Both the position numbers and the translations under genes were made by a program. The notes under the pieces are model-generated. The model ran no database searches, was not told where the DNA came from, and worked only from the letters and a program-made list of their open reading frames with translations. Positions 8,099 through 16,414 of a stretch of DNA of 48,204 bases are shown one piece after another (within the stretch, counting starts at the first letter, position 1; each line of letters opens with the position of its first letter). The stretch is from positions 1,107-49,310 of the forward strand of contig NZ_JWJD01000009.1 in the NCBI RefSeq assembly GCF_000820505.1. The letters run 5' to 3'. The stretch comes from Geoalkalibacter ferrihydriticus DSM 17813. GTDB lineage: Bacteria > Desulfobacterota > Desulfuromonadia > Desulfuromonadales > Geoalkalibacteraceae.

Positions 8099-8839
8099 TC
8101 AGGGAGAAAGGCGGCGCTGCCGCAAAACTTCGAAGAGAGCGATGCCGGTTGCCACGGAGACGTTGAGCGAACCCACGCCACCGCCCATGGGAATGGAGAG
8201 CAGCACATCGCAGTGCCGCCGGACATTGGGACGCAGGCCGCTGCCTTCGCTGCCGGCGACCAGTACCAGGGGGCCGCTCAGGTCGGCGCAAAACAGGTCT
8301 TGATCACCTTCCCCGGCCAGCCCGTGAACCCAGAATCCCGCCTGTTTGAGCTCATCGAGCGTGCGGGCCAGATTGACCACCCGGCACAGGGGTATATGTT
8401 CGAGAGATCCGGCAGCGGCCCGATCGACCACGGCCGTGACGGGACAGGAATTGTCCTTGGGCAGGATCACCCCCTGACACCCGGCAGCGGCAGCCGAGCG
8501 GACCAGCGCGCCAAGATTGTGCGGATCGGTGATGCCATCCAGAGCGAGCAAAAAGCCCGGTTTTTCGTCCTTCCGACTGGCTGCAAGCAGGTCTGCGAGT
8601 TCCACGTAGGCAAAGGGCTCAAGGCGCAGCGCGGCACCCTGATGCCGAGCACCGCCGGTCAGCCGCTCCAACTCCGCGCGCACGCAGCGTCGCACCGGAA
8701 CCTCGGCCTGTTCAGCGGCCGCGGCCAACTCCTGCAGACGCGTATTGCCTTCACGCGCCAGAAACAGCTCCAAGGGCCTTCGACGGCGCCCGCTGAGCGC
8801 CTCGCGCACCGGATTGATGCCGAAAATCCAGTCAGACAT
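8099..8839 (-). CDS. rlmB: 23S rRNA (guanosine-2'-O)-methyltransferase RlmB
   Basis: A 246-residue SpoU-family enzyme predicted to methylate the 2'-O of G2251 in 23S rRNA. The N-terminal substrate-binding part starts with IFGINPVREAL. The SPOUT domain shows all three motifs: DPHNLGALVRSA, LVAGSEGSGL and IPMGGGVGSLNVSVA. It is 5 nt downstream of pyrF and is the last gene of the proS operon. The length is normal for the family. Confidence 0.93.
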   Translation of the reverse strand: MSDWIFGINPVREALSGRRRRPLELFLAREGNTRLQELAAAAEQAEVPVRRCVRAELERLTGGARHQGAALRLEPFAYVELADLLAASRKDEKPGFLLALDGITDPHNLGALVRSAAAAGCQGVILPKDNSCPVTAVVDRAAAGSLEHIPLCRVVNLARTLDELKQAGFWVHGLAGEGDQDLFCADLSGPLVLVAGSEGSGLRPNVRRHCDVLLSIPMGGGVGSLNVSVATGIALFEVLRQRRLSP

Positions 8840-8844
8840 GGCGC

Positions 8845-9576
8845 TCAGGACTCAAGCGCCGCAGCCATCTCGGCCACAATCGCCGCAGCCGCAGCCACCG
8901 GGTCGGAAGCCCGCGCAATGGGTCGCCCAATAACCAGGAAATCGGCGCCCGCGGTGATGGCCGCGCCAGGGGTCATGATCCGCTTCTGGTCATCGAGGGA
9001 GGCATCGGCAGGCCGCACACCGGGGGTGACGATGGCGAATTCAGGGCCGCAGGCCGCGCGGATCAAGGCTATCTCCTGAGGCGAGGCGACGACGCCGCCC
9101 ATGCCTGCATCACGCGCCAGGCGCGCCAGGCGCGGCACCATGTCACTCACCGGGCGCTCGATGCCGATTTCACGCAGGGTTTCGTCGGTGGACGAAGTCA
9201 ATATGGTCACCGCCAGCAGAAGCGGAAGCGGTGCCCCCGCGGCCGCAGCTTCTTCGCGCACCTTTGTTGCTGCGGCAACCATCATTTCGCGCCCCCCCAG
9301 GGCATGCACGTTGCACATCCGTACTCCCAGCCGCAGAGCCTCGGCCGAAGCCATGGCAACGGTGTTGGGGATGTCGTGGTATTTCAGATCAAGGAACACC
9401 TCGCCGCCCTCGGCGCGAATCATGTGCACCACATCGGGGCCGCAGCGGGTAAAAAGCTGCTTGCCGACCTTGAACAGGCCGACCTGGTCGTGCAGCAGCC
9501 GGACCCAGCGTTGCGCCTCTTCGAAACAATCCACATCCAGTGCGAAAATCAGTTTTTTGCGGGCGATATCCAGCAT
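8845..9576 (-). CDS. pyrF: Orotidine-5'-phosphate decarboxylase
   Basis: A 243-residue enzyme for the last step of UMP synthesis. It contains FALDVD near the N-terminus, the catalytic DLKYHDIPNTV motif and GVRPADA near the C-terminus. The start at 9576 follows GGGAGAAATTG, and its ATG overlaps the stop of the upstream DUF4388 gene (TGATG), suggesting coupled translation. It is followed 5 nt later by rlmB. Confidence 0.95.
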   Translation of the reverse strand: MLDIARKKLIFALDVDCFEEAQRWVRLLHDQVGLFKVGKQLFTRCGPDVVHMIRAEGGEVFLDLKYHDIPNTVAMASAEALRLGVRMCNVHALGGREMMVAAATKVREEAAAAGAPLPLLLAVTILTSSTDETLREIGIERPVSDMVPRLARLARDAGMGGVVASPQEIALIRAACGPEFAIVTPGVRPADASLDDQKRIMTPGAAITAGADFLVIGRPIARASDPVAAAAAIVAEMAAALES

Positions 9577-10802
9577 CAATTTCTCCCTAGAATTGCTTTG
9601 GCGCGGCCCGTCGCCGCCTTGACCGCAGCAATGGCTTCGGCGGACTTCTTCTCGCCCAAAACCTGCCGCGCCGTGTGACATTCCATGTAGAGCAGCTCAC
9701 CAAGGGCGTCGGCGAGCAGCCGCATCTTGTCTCCCTCTTCGAGGCCGGCGAGGTTGGCTAGAATGCGCCGGCTGTCCAAGGTGCCGTCCTCGCGCAGGCG
9801 GGCATCGCGCAGAATGTAAGAATAGGGTTGCGGAAGCTCGCGCAGCAGATCCTGAATCTCCTGACGAAAATCAGCTTTAATCCGGCTGACTTCGCGAAAG
9901 AGGATGGCCAGGCCGTCATTGAAAGCGTCCAGAATCAGGCCCAGCTCTCCCGGAGAGACCCCTGAAGCAGCCTCTTCGATGACCACCTGGCCGCGTTCAA
10001 CCAGATGATACAGCACCCGCAGCCCGTCAAATTCGCCAAACCCGCTACGCCGGATGACTTCGCGCACGGACAGATCCCCACTTTGGATCTGTTTGCAAAT
10101 CTGCGCTTCGCTCTGACTCAGTCCGTCCGTGGCTTGCCCGACGATCCGCGGGAAGGCTTCCAGCGAGGGAACCAGGCGCAAAAAGAGTTGGCGCTCGTCA
10201 AGCCGGCGCAATCCTTCCATGAGCAGATTCTGGGTACTCATGGAGAGTTGAAAGGGATCTTTCTGACTGAGGCTTTTTTGCTGAAAGGAGAAGCTACCCT
10301 GCTGAAAGGTGAGCAGATCGTAGACGATGATTTCGGCCTGGTGGCGCACCGCCTGCCAGATATCACTGGCGGAGACCAGGTTCTTTTCCAGCAGGAACTT
10401 AACCAGGGCATTCTGGTTGTCGGCCCGGCGCCCCAAGCGCTCCAAGACTTCGCGTTCGATGCGTCCGAGACTAAAAAGAATCTCACCGAGATTTTCAGAA
10501 GGGAAAGAACTGAGAGCCGCGACGATTTCCCCATCTTGCAAGTACAGATCCTTGCGCCCGCCGGACAGGTCAAAACGCAGCACGCCGCTCTTGCGAAACA
10601 TGTTGAAGAACGAGAGCAGATCGACCACGGAGATTTCACCCAAAACCCCGGTGACCAGCGTAGGGTGTTCGGCATCTTCGGCGGTCAGCAGCACATGGCC
10701 GGCCGAAACCGAAGTGATCTCCAGGCCGCGGGCGCCAAAAAGACGAGCAATAGGGGCCGGCAGGTAGAGCCGGCCCTGTTGATCAAGTGTCGCGGCCGGC
10801 AT
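9576..10802 (-). CDS. DUF4388 (PATAN-like) protein with AbrB-like N-terminus
   Basis: A 408-residue soluble protein of unknown function. Residues 1-45 (LDQQGRLYLPAPIARLFGARGLEI) resemble the swapped-hairpin SpoVT/AbrB fold. Residues about 50-165 fit DUF4388, with GVLGEISVVDLLSFFNMFRKSGVL and the GE/ILFSLGRI signature. The C-terminal 180 residues are helical. DUF4388 proteins are often tied to gliding, polarity or signalling modules in deltaproteobacteria. Here the gene sits between proS and pyrF and overlaps pyrF by one base, so it is co-expressed with house-keeping genes. Confidence 0.85.
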   Translation of the reverse strand: MPAATLDQQGRLYLPAPIARLFGARGLEITSVSAGHVLLTAEDAEHPTLVTGVLGEISVVDLLSFFNMFRKSGVLRFDLSGGRKDLYLQDGEIVAALSSFPSENLGEILFSLGRIEREVLERLGRRADNQNALVKFLLEKNLVSASDIWQAVRHQAEIIVYDLLTFQQGSFSFQQKSLSQKDPFQLSMSTQNLLMEGLRRLDERQLFLRLVPSLEAFPRIVGQATDGLSQSEAQICKQIQSGDLSVREVIRRSGFGEFDGLRVLYHLVERGQVVIEEAASGVSPGELGLILDAFNDGLAILFREVSRIKADFRQEIQDLLRELPQPYSYILRDARLREDGTLDSRRILANLAGLEEGDKMRLLADALGELLYMECHTARQVLGEKKSAEAIAAVKAATGRAKAILGRN

Positions 10803-10847
10803 GAGGGTCCTGCCTCTTGAAAAAAACCTTCATAGAAGAAAAACCCT

Positions 10848-12566
10848 TTATTGCCCGGAGCGCTCAAGGTCAACGCGGCGCGCGACGTCGCCGGCCGCCG
10901 ATGCCACGGGCAACATTGCGACCGCACCGCCGGCCCGCAATTTAACCTCGACCTGCCCTTCCTTAAGGCCGCGCGCGCCAACCGTCAGACGCACGGGAAT
11001 ACCGAGCAGATCGGCGTCCTTGAATTTTGCACCGGGACGCTCGTCGCGATCATCGAGCAGCACCTCGACGCCCCGTTCCCGCAACTCGCCGTAGAGTTTT
11101 TCCGCAGCGGCCTTGACCTCGGCGTCATTGGGGTTGAGCATGACCACCAGGACCTCAAAGGGGGCAATGGGCAAGGGCCAGATAATGCCGTCGGCGTCAT
11201 GATTCTGCTCGATGGCCGAAGCCAGGGTGCGACCGATGCCGATCCCGTAGCAGCCCATGACCAGCAGCCGTTCGCGACCCTGGTCGTCGAGTACGACGGC
11301 ACCCAGGGATTCGGAATACTTGGTGCCGAGCTTGAACACATGGCCGACCTCGATACCGCGCCAGACTTCGAGTTTGCCCGCGCAACGCGGGCAGGGATCA
11401 CCGGCGACCGCCTTGCGCAGGTCGGCGAAGGTCTCCACCTCACAATCGCGGCCTAGATTGACACCGGTATAGTGGGCGTCTTTGTCGTTGGCGCCGGTGA
11501 TGAAATCAGCCATGGCCTGAACTTCGCGGTCAGCGAAGATGCGCAACTTGAGTCCCACCGGCCCGGCAAAGCCGTTCGGCGCGCCTGTCGCTTTGAGCAC
11601 CACGTCTTCTCCGGCCATTTCGATCCAGGCACAGTCGAGGAGACGGCAGAGCTTGATATCGTTCAATTCTCGGTCGCCGCGCAGCAGCACCGCCAGGGTT
11701 TCGCCCTTGTCGGTCTGAACGATGAGGGTTTTCACCAGGCGCTGGGGAGTGGTCTTGAGGAAGGCCGCGACGTCCTCGACGCTTTTGCGCGCCGGGGTCA
11801 ATACCTTGGTCAAATCCTCGCTCGGCGCCGGCATCTGACTCTCGGGAACCCGCAACTCGGCCTTTTCCACGTTGGCCGCGTACTCGCAGCTGTCGCAGGA
11901 GACGATGGCATCCTCGCCCGATTCGGCGAGCACCATGAACTCGTGGGAACTCGATCCGCCGATGTTGCCGGTGTCGGCCTCCACCGCGCGGAAGTTGAGG
12001 CCGCAGCGCTTGAAGATGCGTCGGTAGGCCTGGTACATACGCTCGTAGGCGCCGTCGGCGCCGGCATCATCGAGATCGAAGGAATAAGCATCCTTCATGA
12101 TGAATTCGCGCCCGCGCATCAGCCCGAAGCGCGGGCGGATTTCGTCGCGAAACTTGGTCTGGATTTGGTAGAGATTGAGCGGCAACTGGCGGTAGGAACG
12201 CACCTCGTTGCGCACGATATCGGTGATGACTTCTTCGTGGGTGGGTCCCAGGCAGAAATCGGCCTCCTTGCGATCCTTGAGGCGCAACAGCTCGCGGCCG
12301 TACTGCTGCCAGCGCCCCGACTCCTGCCAGAGTTCGGCGGGCACCACCATGGGCATGAGCAGCTCATGAGCACCGGCACGGTTCATTTCCTCGCGCACAA
12401 TCTGCTCGACCTTGCGCAAGGAGCGCAGCCCCAGGGGCAGATAGTTGTAGATACCGGCGGCGACCTTGCGGATCATGCCGGCGCGCAACATCAGACGATG
12501 ACTGGCGACTTCGGCATCGGCCGGGGTCTCTTTGAGGGTCGGCAACAGATACTCTGAATAGCGCAT
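10848..12566 (-). CDS. proS: Prolyl-tRNA synthetase
   Basis: A 572-residue bacterial-type class II synthetase that charges tRNA-Pro. The N-terminal catalytic motifs (MRAG..., [12 protein letters not shown], and [17 protein letters not shown] as motif 2) are followed by a central YbaK-like editing insertion (about 240-400). Motif 3 ([13 protein letters not shown]) and the anticodon-binding domain complete it. GAGGTGG lies upstream of the ATG at 12566. First gene of the operon proS - DUF4388 - pyrF - rlmB. Confidence 0.96.
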   Translation of the reverse strand: MRYSEYLLPTLKETPADAEVASHRLMLRAGMIRKVAAGIYNYLPLGLRSLRKVEQIVREEMNRAGAHELLMPMVVPAELWQESGRWQQYGRELLRLKDRKEADFCLGPTHEEVITDIVRNEVRSYRQLPLNLYQIQTKFRDEIRPRFGLMRGREFIMKDAYSFDLDDAGADGAYERMYQAYRRIFKRCGLNFRAVEADTGNIGGSSSHEFMVLAESGEDAIVSCDSCEYAANVEKAELRVPESQMPAPSEDLTKVLTPARKSVEDVAAFLKTTPQRLVKTLIVQTDKGETLAVLLRGDRELNDIKLCRLLDCAWIEMAGEDVVLKATGAPNGFAGPVGLKLRIFADREVQAMADFITGANDKDAHYTGVNLGRDCEVETFADLRKAVAGDPCPRCAGKLEVWRGIEVGHVFKLGTKYSESLGAVVLDDQGRERLLVMGCYGIGIGRTLASAIEQNHDADGIIWPLPIAPFEVLVVMLNPNDAEVKAAAEKLYGELRERGVEVLLDDRDERPGAKFKDADLLGIPVRLTVGARGLKEGQVEVKLRAGGAVAMLPVASAAGDVARRVDLERSGQ

Positions 12567-12604
12567 TTACCCACCTCGTGGAATCGAACATTAAAAGTGA
12601 AGAG

Positions 12605-12669
12605 GTAACTCTTCAGCACTCAATCGCCGCACCCTGCGGTCCTGTCGGACGTTGCCGCTGATTCGTTAC
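12605..12669. repeat. Intergenic palindromic repeat, copy B
   Basis: The element starts GTAAC-TCT-TCAGC (12605-12617) and ends GCTGA-TTC-GTTAC (12657-12669): perfect 5+5 bp inverted ends with 3-nt spacers. The inner part reads through CGCCGCACCCTGCGG. It is the best preserved of the four copies and lies in the divergent spacer between proS and the AAA ATPase gene. Confidence 0.75.
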
Positions 12670-12734
12670 GTGAAGAGAAACTAGCTTATTTGACTGGCGA
12701 ATGCAAGACGCGCATGACCCCGCGTTGTAAATCC

Positions 12735-12763
12735 TTGAACAGAACACGCCCCTTACCTATGAT
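12735..12763 (+). promoter_or_regulatory. Sigma-70-type promoter of the AAA ATPase gene
   Basis: TTGAAC (12735-12740), a 17-nt spacer, then TATGAT (12758-12763). The start would fall near 12770, which also supports the ATG at 12798 over in-frame upstream ATGs that would lie before it. Confidence 0.65.
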
Positions 12764-12797
12764 ACAAGACAGGCCGCAAACAACCCTCGAGGTGCCC

Positions 12798-14291
12798 ATG
12801 GACGAGAATCTCAATGATGCCTTCTTCTGCCAGCTGGTTGCCGCACGAACCCCGTTGGTTTTCATCTGCACCGACAACGAAAGCCGTACCGAGGCGCTGG
12901 TGACGCGTGCCGCCCTGCAAGGCATCAAAGGCATGCCCGTGCCTCTGGAATGGGACTGCAACGAAGGCTTTGCCGGGCACCCGGAAACGCGCGACCCCCT
13001 GACCGCGCTGCGTTGGGCCCTCGCGCGCGAAGGCCACGGCATCTATCTGTTCAAGGATATGACCTGGTTCTGGGGAGACAACCCTTATGTGCAACGCACT
13101 CTCAAAGACTTTGCCGCCCTGCGCCGGCCCGAGATAAAAACCCTGGTGTTCATCGGCTCGCAGCCCGACATTCCTGAATCTCTGCGCGAAAATTTTCTGA
13201 TTCTCGATCACGCCTTGCCCGATCGCGAGGAAATCTATGCCTACCTGCAAGTTCAGCGCGACAAGGATCCGTTTCTCTCCCAGCTTTTGCGTGACGACGA
13301 ATCCCTGGCGGCCCTCACCCTAGCCGGACAGGGCCTCGATCTCGCGGAACTGGAGCGCGCCTTGCGCCTGGCGCGAGTCACGCGCGGCAAAAACATTCAG
13401 CGCGTGGTCGGCGCCCTGCACCAGGCCAAAAGACAACTGCTAAAAAAAAGCGGCATCATGGAGTTCGTCGAAAACGAGGTGCGCCCTGAACAGGTAGGGG
13501 GAATGAGTGCCTTGAAAAACTGGATGGAGAAACGCGAAAAAGCCTATGGCGTCGCCGGGTTGAAGAGCGGTCGCAACTTGCCCAAGGGCGTCCTGATGAT
13601 GGGCATCAGCGGCTGCGGCAAGAGCCTGTTCGTCAAAGCCATCGCCTCCCGCTGGCAACTTCCCCTGATACGCCTCGACATGGCCACCGTCTACTCGCAG
13701 GCCTACGGCTCGCCGGAAACCAGCCTGCGGCGCGCGTGCAAGACCGCCGAGGCTCTGGCGCCCTGCGTTTTGTGGATCGACGAAATCGAGGCCGGCATCA
13801 GCACCCAGGGTTTCAAGGCCGAAGGGGGCGCTTCTTCGCGGGTCCTGGGTTACTTTCTCACCTGGATGCAGGAGAAACGCCACCCGGTGTTCGTCGCCGC
13901 CACCGCCAACGCCATCGAGATGCTTCCCGCCGAAATCCTGCGCAAGGGACGTTTCGATGAAATCTTCTACGTCGCCCTGCCGGGGTTGGCGGAGCGCGAA
14001 GAGATTTTCCGCATCCACCTGAACAAGCGCGAAATCGACCCGGGCACCTTTGACTGCCGCATGCTCGCTCATTCGAGCAAGGGCTTTTCCGGCGCCGAAA
14101 TCGAGCAGGCGGTGATCAGCGCCTCCTTCGAGGCTTTGGCGCAAAACCACGCCCTTAATCAGCGCGACATCACCGAAGCCATCAGCCGCACCGTACCCCT
14201 GTCAGTGACCATGGCCGAACAGATCAAGAAAATCGAAGCCTGGGCCTTCAAGCGCGCGGTGCCTGCCAGCGGTACGACGGAGCGTGAGTGA
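12798..14291 (+). CDS. AAA family ATPase, Ycf46-like
   Basis: A 497-residue soluble protein. The N-terminal 230 residues are poorly conserved and resemble a degenerate P-loop region, as in Ycf46 proteins. The C-terminal AAA domain has an intact Walker A (GISGCGKS), Walker B (VLWIDEIE), a sensor-1-like TAN and the arginine-bearing KGRFDE. Ycf46-type proteins are widespread in cyanobacteria and proteobacteria without a settled role. It has its own promoter and is monocistronic. It contrasts with the motif-less AAA protein at 42024-42905. Confidence 0.85.
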   Translation: MDENLNDAFFCQLVAARTPLVFICTDNESRTEALVTRAALQGIKGMPVPLEWDCNEGFAGHPETRDPLTALRWALAREGHGIYLFKDMTWFWGDNPYVQRTLKDFAALRRPEIKTLVFIGSQPDIPESLRENFLILDHALPDREEIYAYLQVQRDKDPFLSQLLRDDESLAALTLAGQGLDLAELERALRLARVTRGKNIQRVVGALHQAKRQLLKKSGIMEFVENEVRPEQVGGMSALKNWMEKREKAYGVAGLKSGRNLPKGVLMMGISGCGKSLFVKAIASRWQLPLIRLDMATVYSQAYGSPETSLRRACKTAEALAPCVLWIDEIEAGISTQGFKAEGGASSRVLGYFLTWMQEKRHPVFVAATANAIEMLPAEILRKGRFDEIFYVALPGLAEREEIFRIHLNKREIDPGTFDCRMLAHSSKGFSGAEIEQAVISASFEALAQNHALNQRDITEAISRTVPLSVTMAEQIKKIEAWAFKRAVPASGTTERE

Positions 14292-14361
14292 ACGCCCTCG
14301 CTCAGAGCGCATCCCGATTGCCGGCAACGGCCTTGGGCGAGACAATCCCTCATTTCCCATC

Positions 14362-14390
14362 TTGACAGCCGTTTTGCCCTCGGCTATAGT
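14362..14390 (+). promoter_or_regulatory. Sigma-70 promoter of the ilvB leader
   Basis: TTGACA (14362-14367), exactly 17 nt, then TATAGT (14385-14390). The start would fall near 14397, so the leader-peptide ribosome site AAAGGAG (14399-14405) sits at the very 5' end of the RNA. Confidence 0.8.
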
Positions 14391-14413
14391 CACTTCCCAA
14401 AGGAGTTAAAACA

Positions 14414-14467
14414 GTGTTTCAGAATATCGCTCAACAGTTTCTGGTCGCGGTCCTCGTCGTCGTTTGA
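14414..14467 (+). CDS. ilvB leader peptide (branched-chain amino acid attenuator)
   Basis: A 17-codon frame starting at GTG with a good AAAGGAG 8 nt upstream. It encodes MFQNIAQQFLVAVLVVV. Seven of the last eight codons are Leu or Val (or Ala once), which is the hallmark of ribosome-mediated attenuation of branched-chain amino acid genes. Ribosome stalling at Leu/Val codons when these amino acids are scarce would block the early hairpin and allow read-through of the terminator at 14510-14541. Confidence 0.88.
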   Translation: MFQNIAQQFLVAVLVVV

Positions 14468-14541
14468 CGGCCCGCCGCAACCCGGTCACTCCGCACAGGA
14501 CATCCAGGTAGCGCGGGCGTTTCGTCCCGCGCTCCTTTTTT
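14468..14541 (+). terminator. Transcription attenuator of ilvB
   Basis: The terminator is AGCGCGGG (14510-14517) pairing with CCCGCGCT (14526-14533), followed by CC and six T. A competing antiterminator is visible: GCCCGC (14470-14475), right after the leader stop, is complementary to GCGGGC (14513-14518) in the terminator's left arm. A small early hairpin CGTC-GTTT-GACG spans the end of the leader. This fits the classic 1:2 / 2:3 / 3:4 scheme. Confidence 0.85.
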
Positions 14542-14555
14542 GCACCAGCTAAAAA

Positions 14556-14581
14556 GGCCGCGGGACAAGCTCCCCGCGGCC
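14556..14581. other. Strong hairpin between attenuator and ilvB
   Basis: GGCCGCGGG (14556-14564) pairs perfectly with CCCGCGGCC (14573-14581). On the plus strand no T run follows, but on the minus strand five T follow, so it could stop antisense transcription from ilvB towards the leader or stabilise the processed mRNA end. Confidence 0.5.
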
Positions 14582-14634
14582 TTCGCTATTTCAGCAGCAT
14601 CAAAAAAAAAGATACCGAGGAGGACTTAATTTCC

Positions 14635-16317
14635 ATGAAAACCGGAGCCCAAATTCTCGTTGAGTGCCTGAAAAAAGAAGGGGTGGACGTCATCTTCGGC
14701 TACCCCGGCGCCCGCACCCTGCTACTGCACGACACCCTCATGGATGAGCCCGACATCGGCCACATTCTGGTGCGCCATGAACAGGGCGCGGCCCATGCCG
14801 CCGACGGTTACGCGCGCACCACGGGCAAGGTCGGGGTGTGTCTAACCACCTCGGGGCCCGGCGCCACCAACTTGGTCACCGGCATCGCCACCGCCTACAT
14901 GGATTCGGTGCCCATGGTCGCCTTGACCTGCCAGGTCACCACCGCCGACATCGGCAACGACGCTTTTCAGGAAGCCGACATGACGGGCATTACGCGCCCC
15001 ATCACCAAGCACAATTACGTGGTGACGGACGTCAAGGATCTTGCCCGCATCGTGCGCGAGGCTTTCCATGTGGCGCGTACGCGCCGCCCCGGCCCGGTGC
15101 TCATCGACCTCCCCAGCGACATCCTCGCGGCCCGTCATTCCGGTGAGATTCCCGAAACGGTCGGCCGCCGCGGCTACCAGGAAATGCCCACCCTCAACAT
15201 CAAGCAGCTCAAGGCGGCCGCCGCCCTCATCAACAAGGCCAAGCGCCCCCTGATCTATGCCGGCGGCGGCATCGTGCTGTCCAACTCTCAGGACCAACTG
15301 CGCGCCTTGGCCGACAAGGGTCAATTGCCCGTCACCCACACCCTCATGGGCCTCGGCGTCATGGATGCCGCCTCGGCCCTGTCCGTGGGCATGCTGGGCA
15401 TGTACGGCGCCTGGTACGCCAACAAGGCGGTGCATGAGTGCGACTGCCTGATCGCCATCGGCGCGCGCTTCGATGACCGCGTCACCGGACGCATCGACGG
15501 CTTTGCGCCCAACGCCCGCATCATCCAGGTCGACATCGATCCGGCCAGCATCCGCAAGACCGTTCAGGTGCATCTGCCCATCGTCGGCGATGCCGGCGAA
15601 GCCATGAGCAAGCTGCTTGATCTGGTGGAGAGCAAGGATCGCTCCGCGTGGCTGGAACAGATCGCAACCTGGAAAGTAGAAGCCCCCCTGCCCCGCCCAC
15701 AGAGCGAATCGCTGATGCCCCACGAAATCATGGAAGCCCTGCGCGCCATTGCCGGTGACACCCCGGTTGTGGCCTCCGATGTGGGTCTGTCACAGATGTG
15801 GACGGCCAACTTCTTTCAGTTTCATGAACCCCGCCACTACATCACCAGCGGCGGCCTGGGCACCATGGGCTACGCTCTGCCCGCGGCCATGGGCGCGGCG
15901 GTGGGCAATCCCGGCCGCGCGGTGTTCGCCATCAACGGCGACGGCGCCTTTCAGATGAACGTGCAGGAGCTGGCGACCTGTTCCCAGTACAATATCCCCG
16001 TCAAAGTCATCATCCTCAACAACGGCAAGCTCGGGATGGTCCGTCAGTTTCAGCGCGTGTTCCTGAAAAAGCGCTACGCGGCGACCGATCTGGGCGGCCA
16101 TGTGGATTTCTGCATGGTGGCGCGCGGCTTTCAGGTCGCCGCTTTCAAGGTGACACGCAGGGAAGAGTTGGTACACGCGCTGAACAAGGCCATGGAAATC
16201 GAGGGGCCGGTCGTCGTCGATATCGACATCGACCCCGACTGCTACAGCTTTCCCATGGTTCCGCCGGGCAAGAAGACGGTGGAGGCGCTGTTCGATCCCG
16301 ATGAGTGGCAGGGGTGA
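14635..16317 (+). CDS. ilvB: Acetolactate synthase large (catalytic) subunit
   Basis: A 560-residue ThDP enzyme joining two pyruvates to acetolactate, the first common step of valine and leucine synthesis. The ThDP-activating Glu is in RHEQGAAHAADG. The FAD-binding middle domain and the Mg/ThDP motif GDGAFQMNVQEL...NNGKLGMVRQ are present. Two positions known for substrate and inhibitor behaviour differ from the common form: GQVP is CQVT, and the Trp of VRQWQ is Phe. The Leu/Val attenuator upstream argues for a biosynthetic role. No ilvN regulatory subunit gene follows; the next gene is convergent. Catabolic acetolactate synthase is a less likely alternative. Confidence 0.9.
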   Translation: MKTGAQILVECLKKEGVDVIFGYPGARTLLLHDTLMDEPDIGHILVRHEQGAAHAADGYARTTGKVGVCLTTSGPGATNLVTGIATAYMDSVPMVALTCQVTTADIGNDAFQEADMTGITRPITKHNYVVTDVKDLARIVREAFHVARTRRPGPVLIDLPSDILAARHSGEIPETVGRRGYQEMPTLNIKQLKAAAALINKAKRPLIYAGGGIVLSNSQDQLRALADKGQLPVTHTLMGLGVMDAASALSVGMLGMYGAWYANKAVHECDCLIAIGARFDDRVTGRIDGFAPNARIIQVDIDPASIRKTVQVHLPIVGDAGEAMSKLLDLVESKDRSAWLEQIATWKVEAPLPRPQSESLMPHEIMEALRAIAGDTPVVASDVGLSQMWTANFFQFHEPRHYITSGGLGTMGYALPAAMGAAVGNPGRAVFAINGDGAFQMNVQELATCSQYNIPVKVIILNNGKLGMVRQFQRVFLKKRYAATDLGGHVDFCMVARGFQVAAFKVTRREELVHALNKAMEIEGPVVVDIDIDPDCYSFPMVPPGKKTVEALFDPDEWQG

Positions 16318-16328
16318 TAAGTGGCGGT

Positions 16329-16383
16329 GACGAGGGACGAGAGACGTGCAAGGGGCGCTTACACAACTGACAACTGACAACTG
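16329..16383. repeat. Short tandem heptamer repeats
   Basis: Two different 7-bp tandem repeats occur in the 79-bp spacer after ilvB: GACGAGG-GACGAGA-GACG (16329-16346) and three perfect copies of ACAACTG (16363-16383). They do not look like protein coding sequence. Confidence 0.6.
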
Positions 16384-16385
16384 AC

Positions 16386-16414
16386 GGCCGGCGGGATCAG
16401 TGATCCTGCCGGCC
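16386..16414. terminator. Hairpin between convergent ilvB and ispG
   Basis: GGCCGGC-G-GGATCA (16386-16399) pairs with TGATCC-T-GCCGGCC (16401-16414), a 13-bp stem with one mismatch. On the plus strand it is followed by TTGTT. The ispG stop codon lies within it. It probably ends ilvB transcripts. Confidence 0.55.

Larger units (their letters stand above)
14292..14634 (+). other. Leader region of ilvB
   Basis: These 343 bp hold no full-size gene. They contain a near-perfect promoter (14362-14390), a leader peptide (14414-14467), a transcription attenuator (14468-14541), a further hairpin (14556-14581) and the ilvB ribosome site GAGGAGG just before 14635. Confidence 0.85.

Noticed and set aside
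14556-14581. Second terminator for the ilvB leader
   Set aside because: The stem is strong but no T run follows on the plus strand; it is listed as a hairpin of unknown role.
16329-16383. CRISPR array
   Set aside because: The repeated units are only 7 bp, directly adjacent and without spacers; no cas gene is present.
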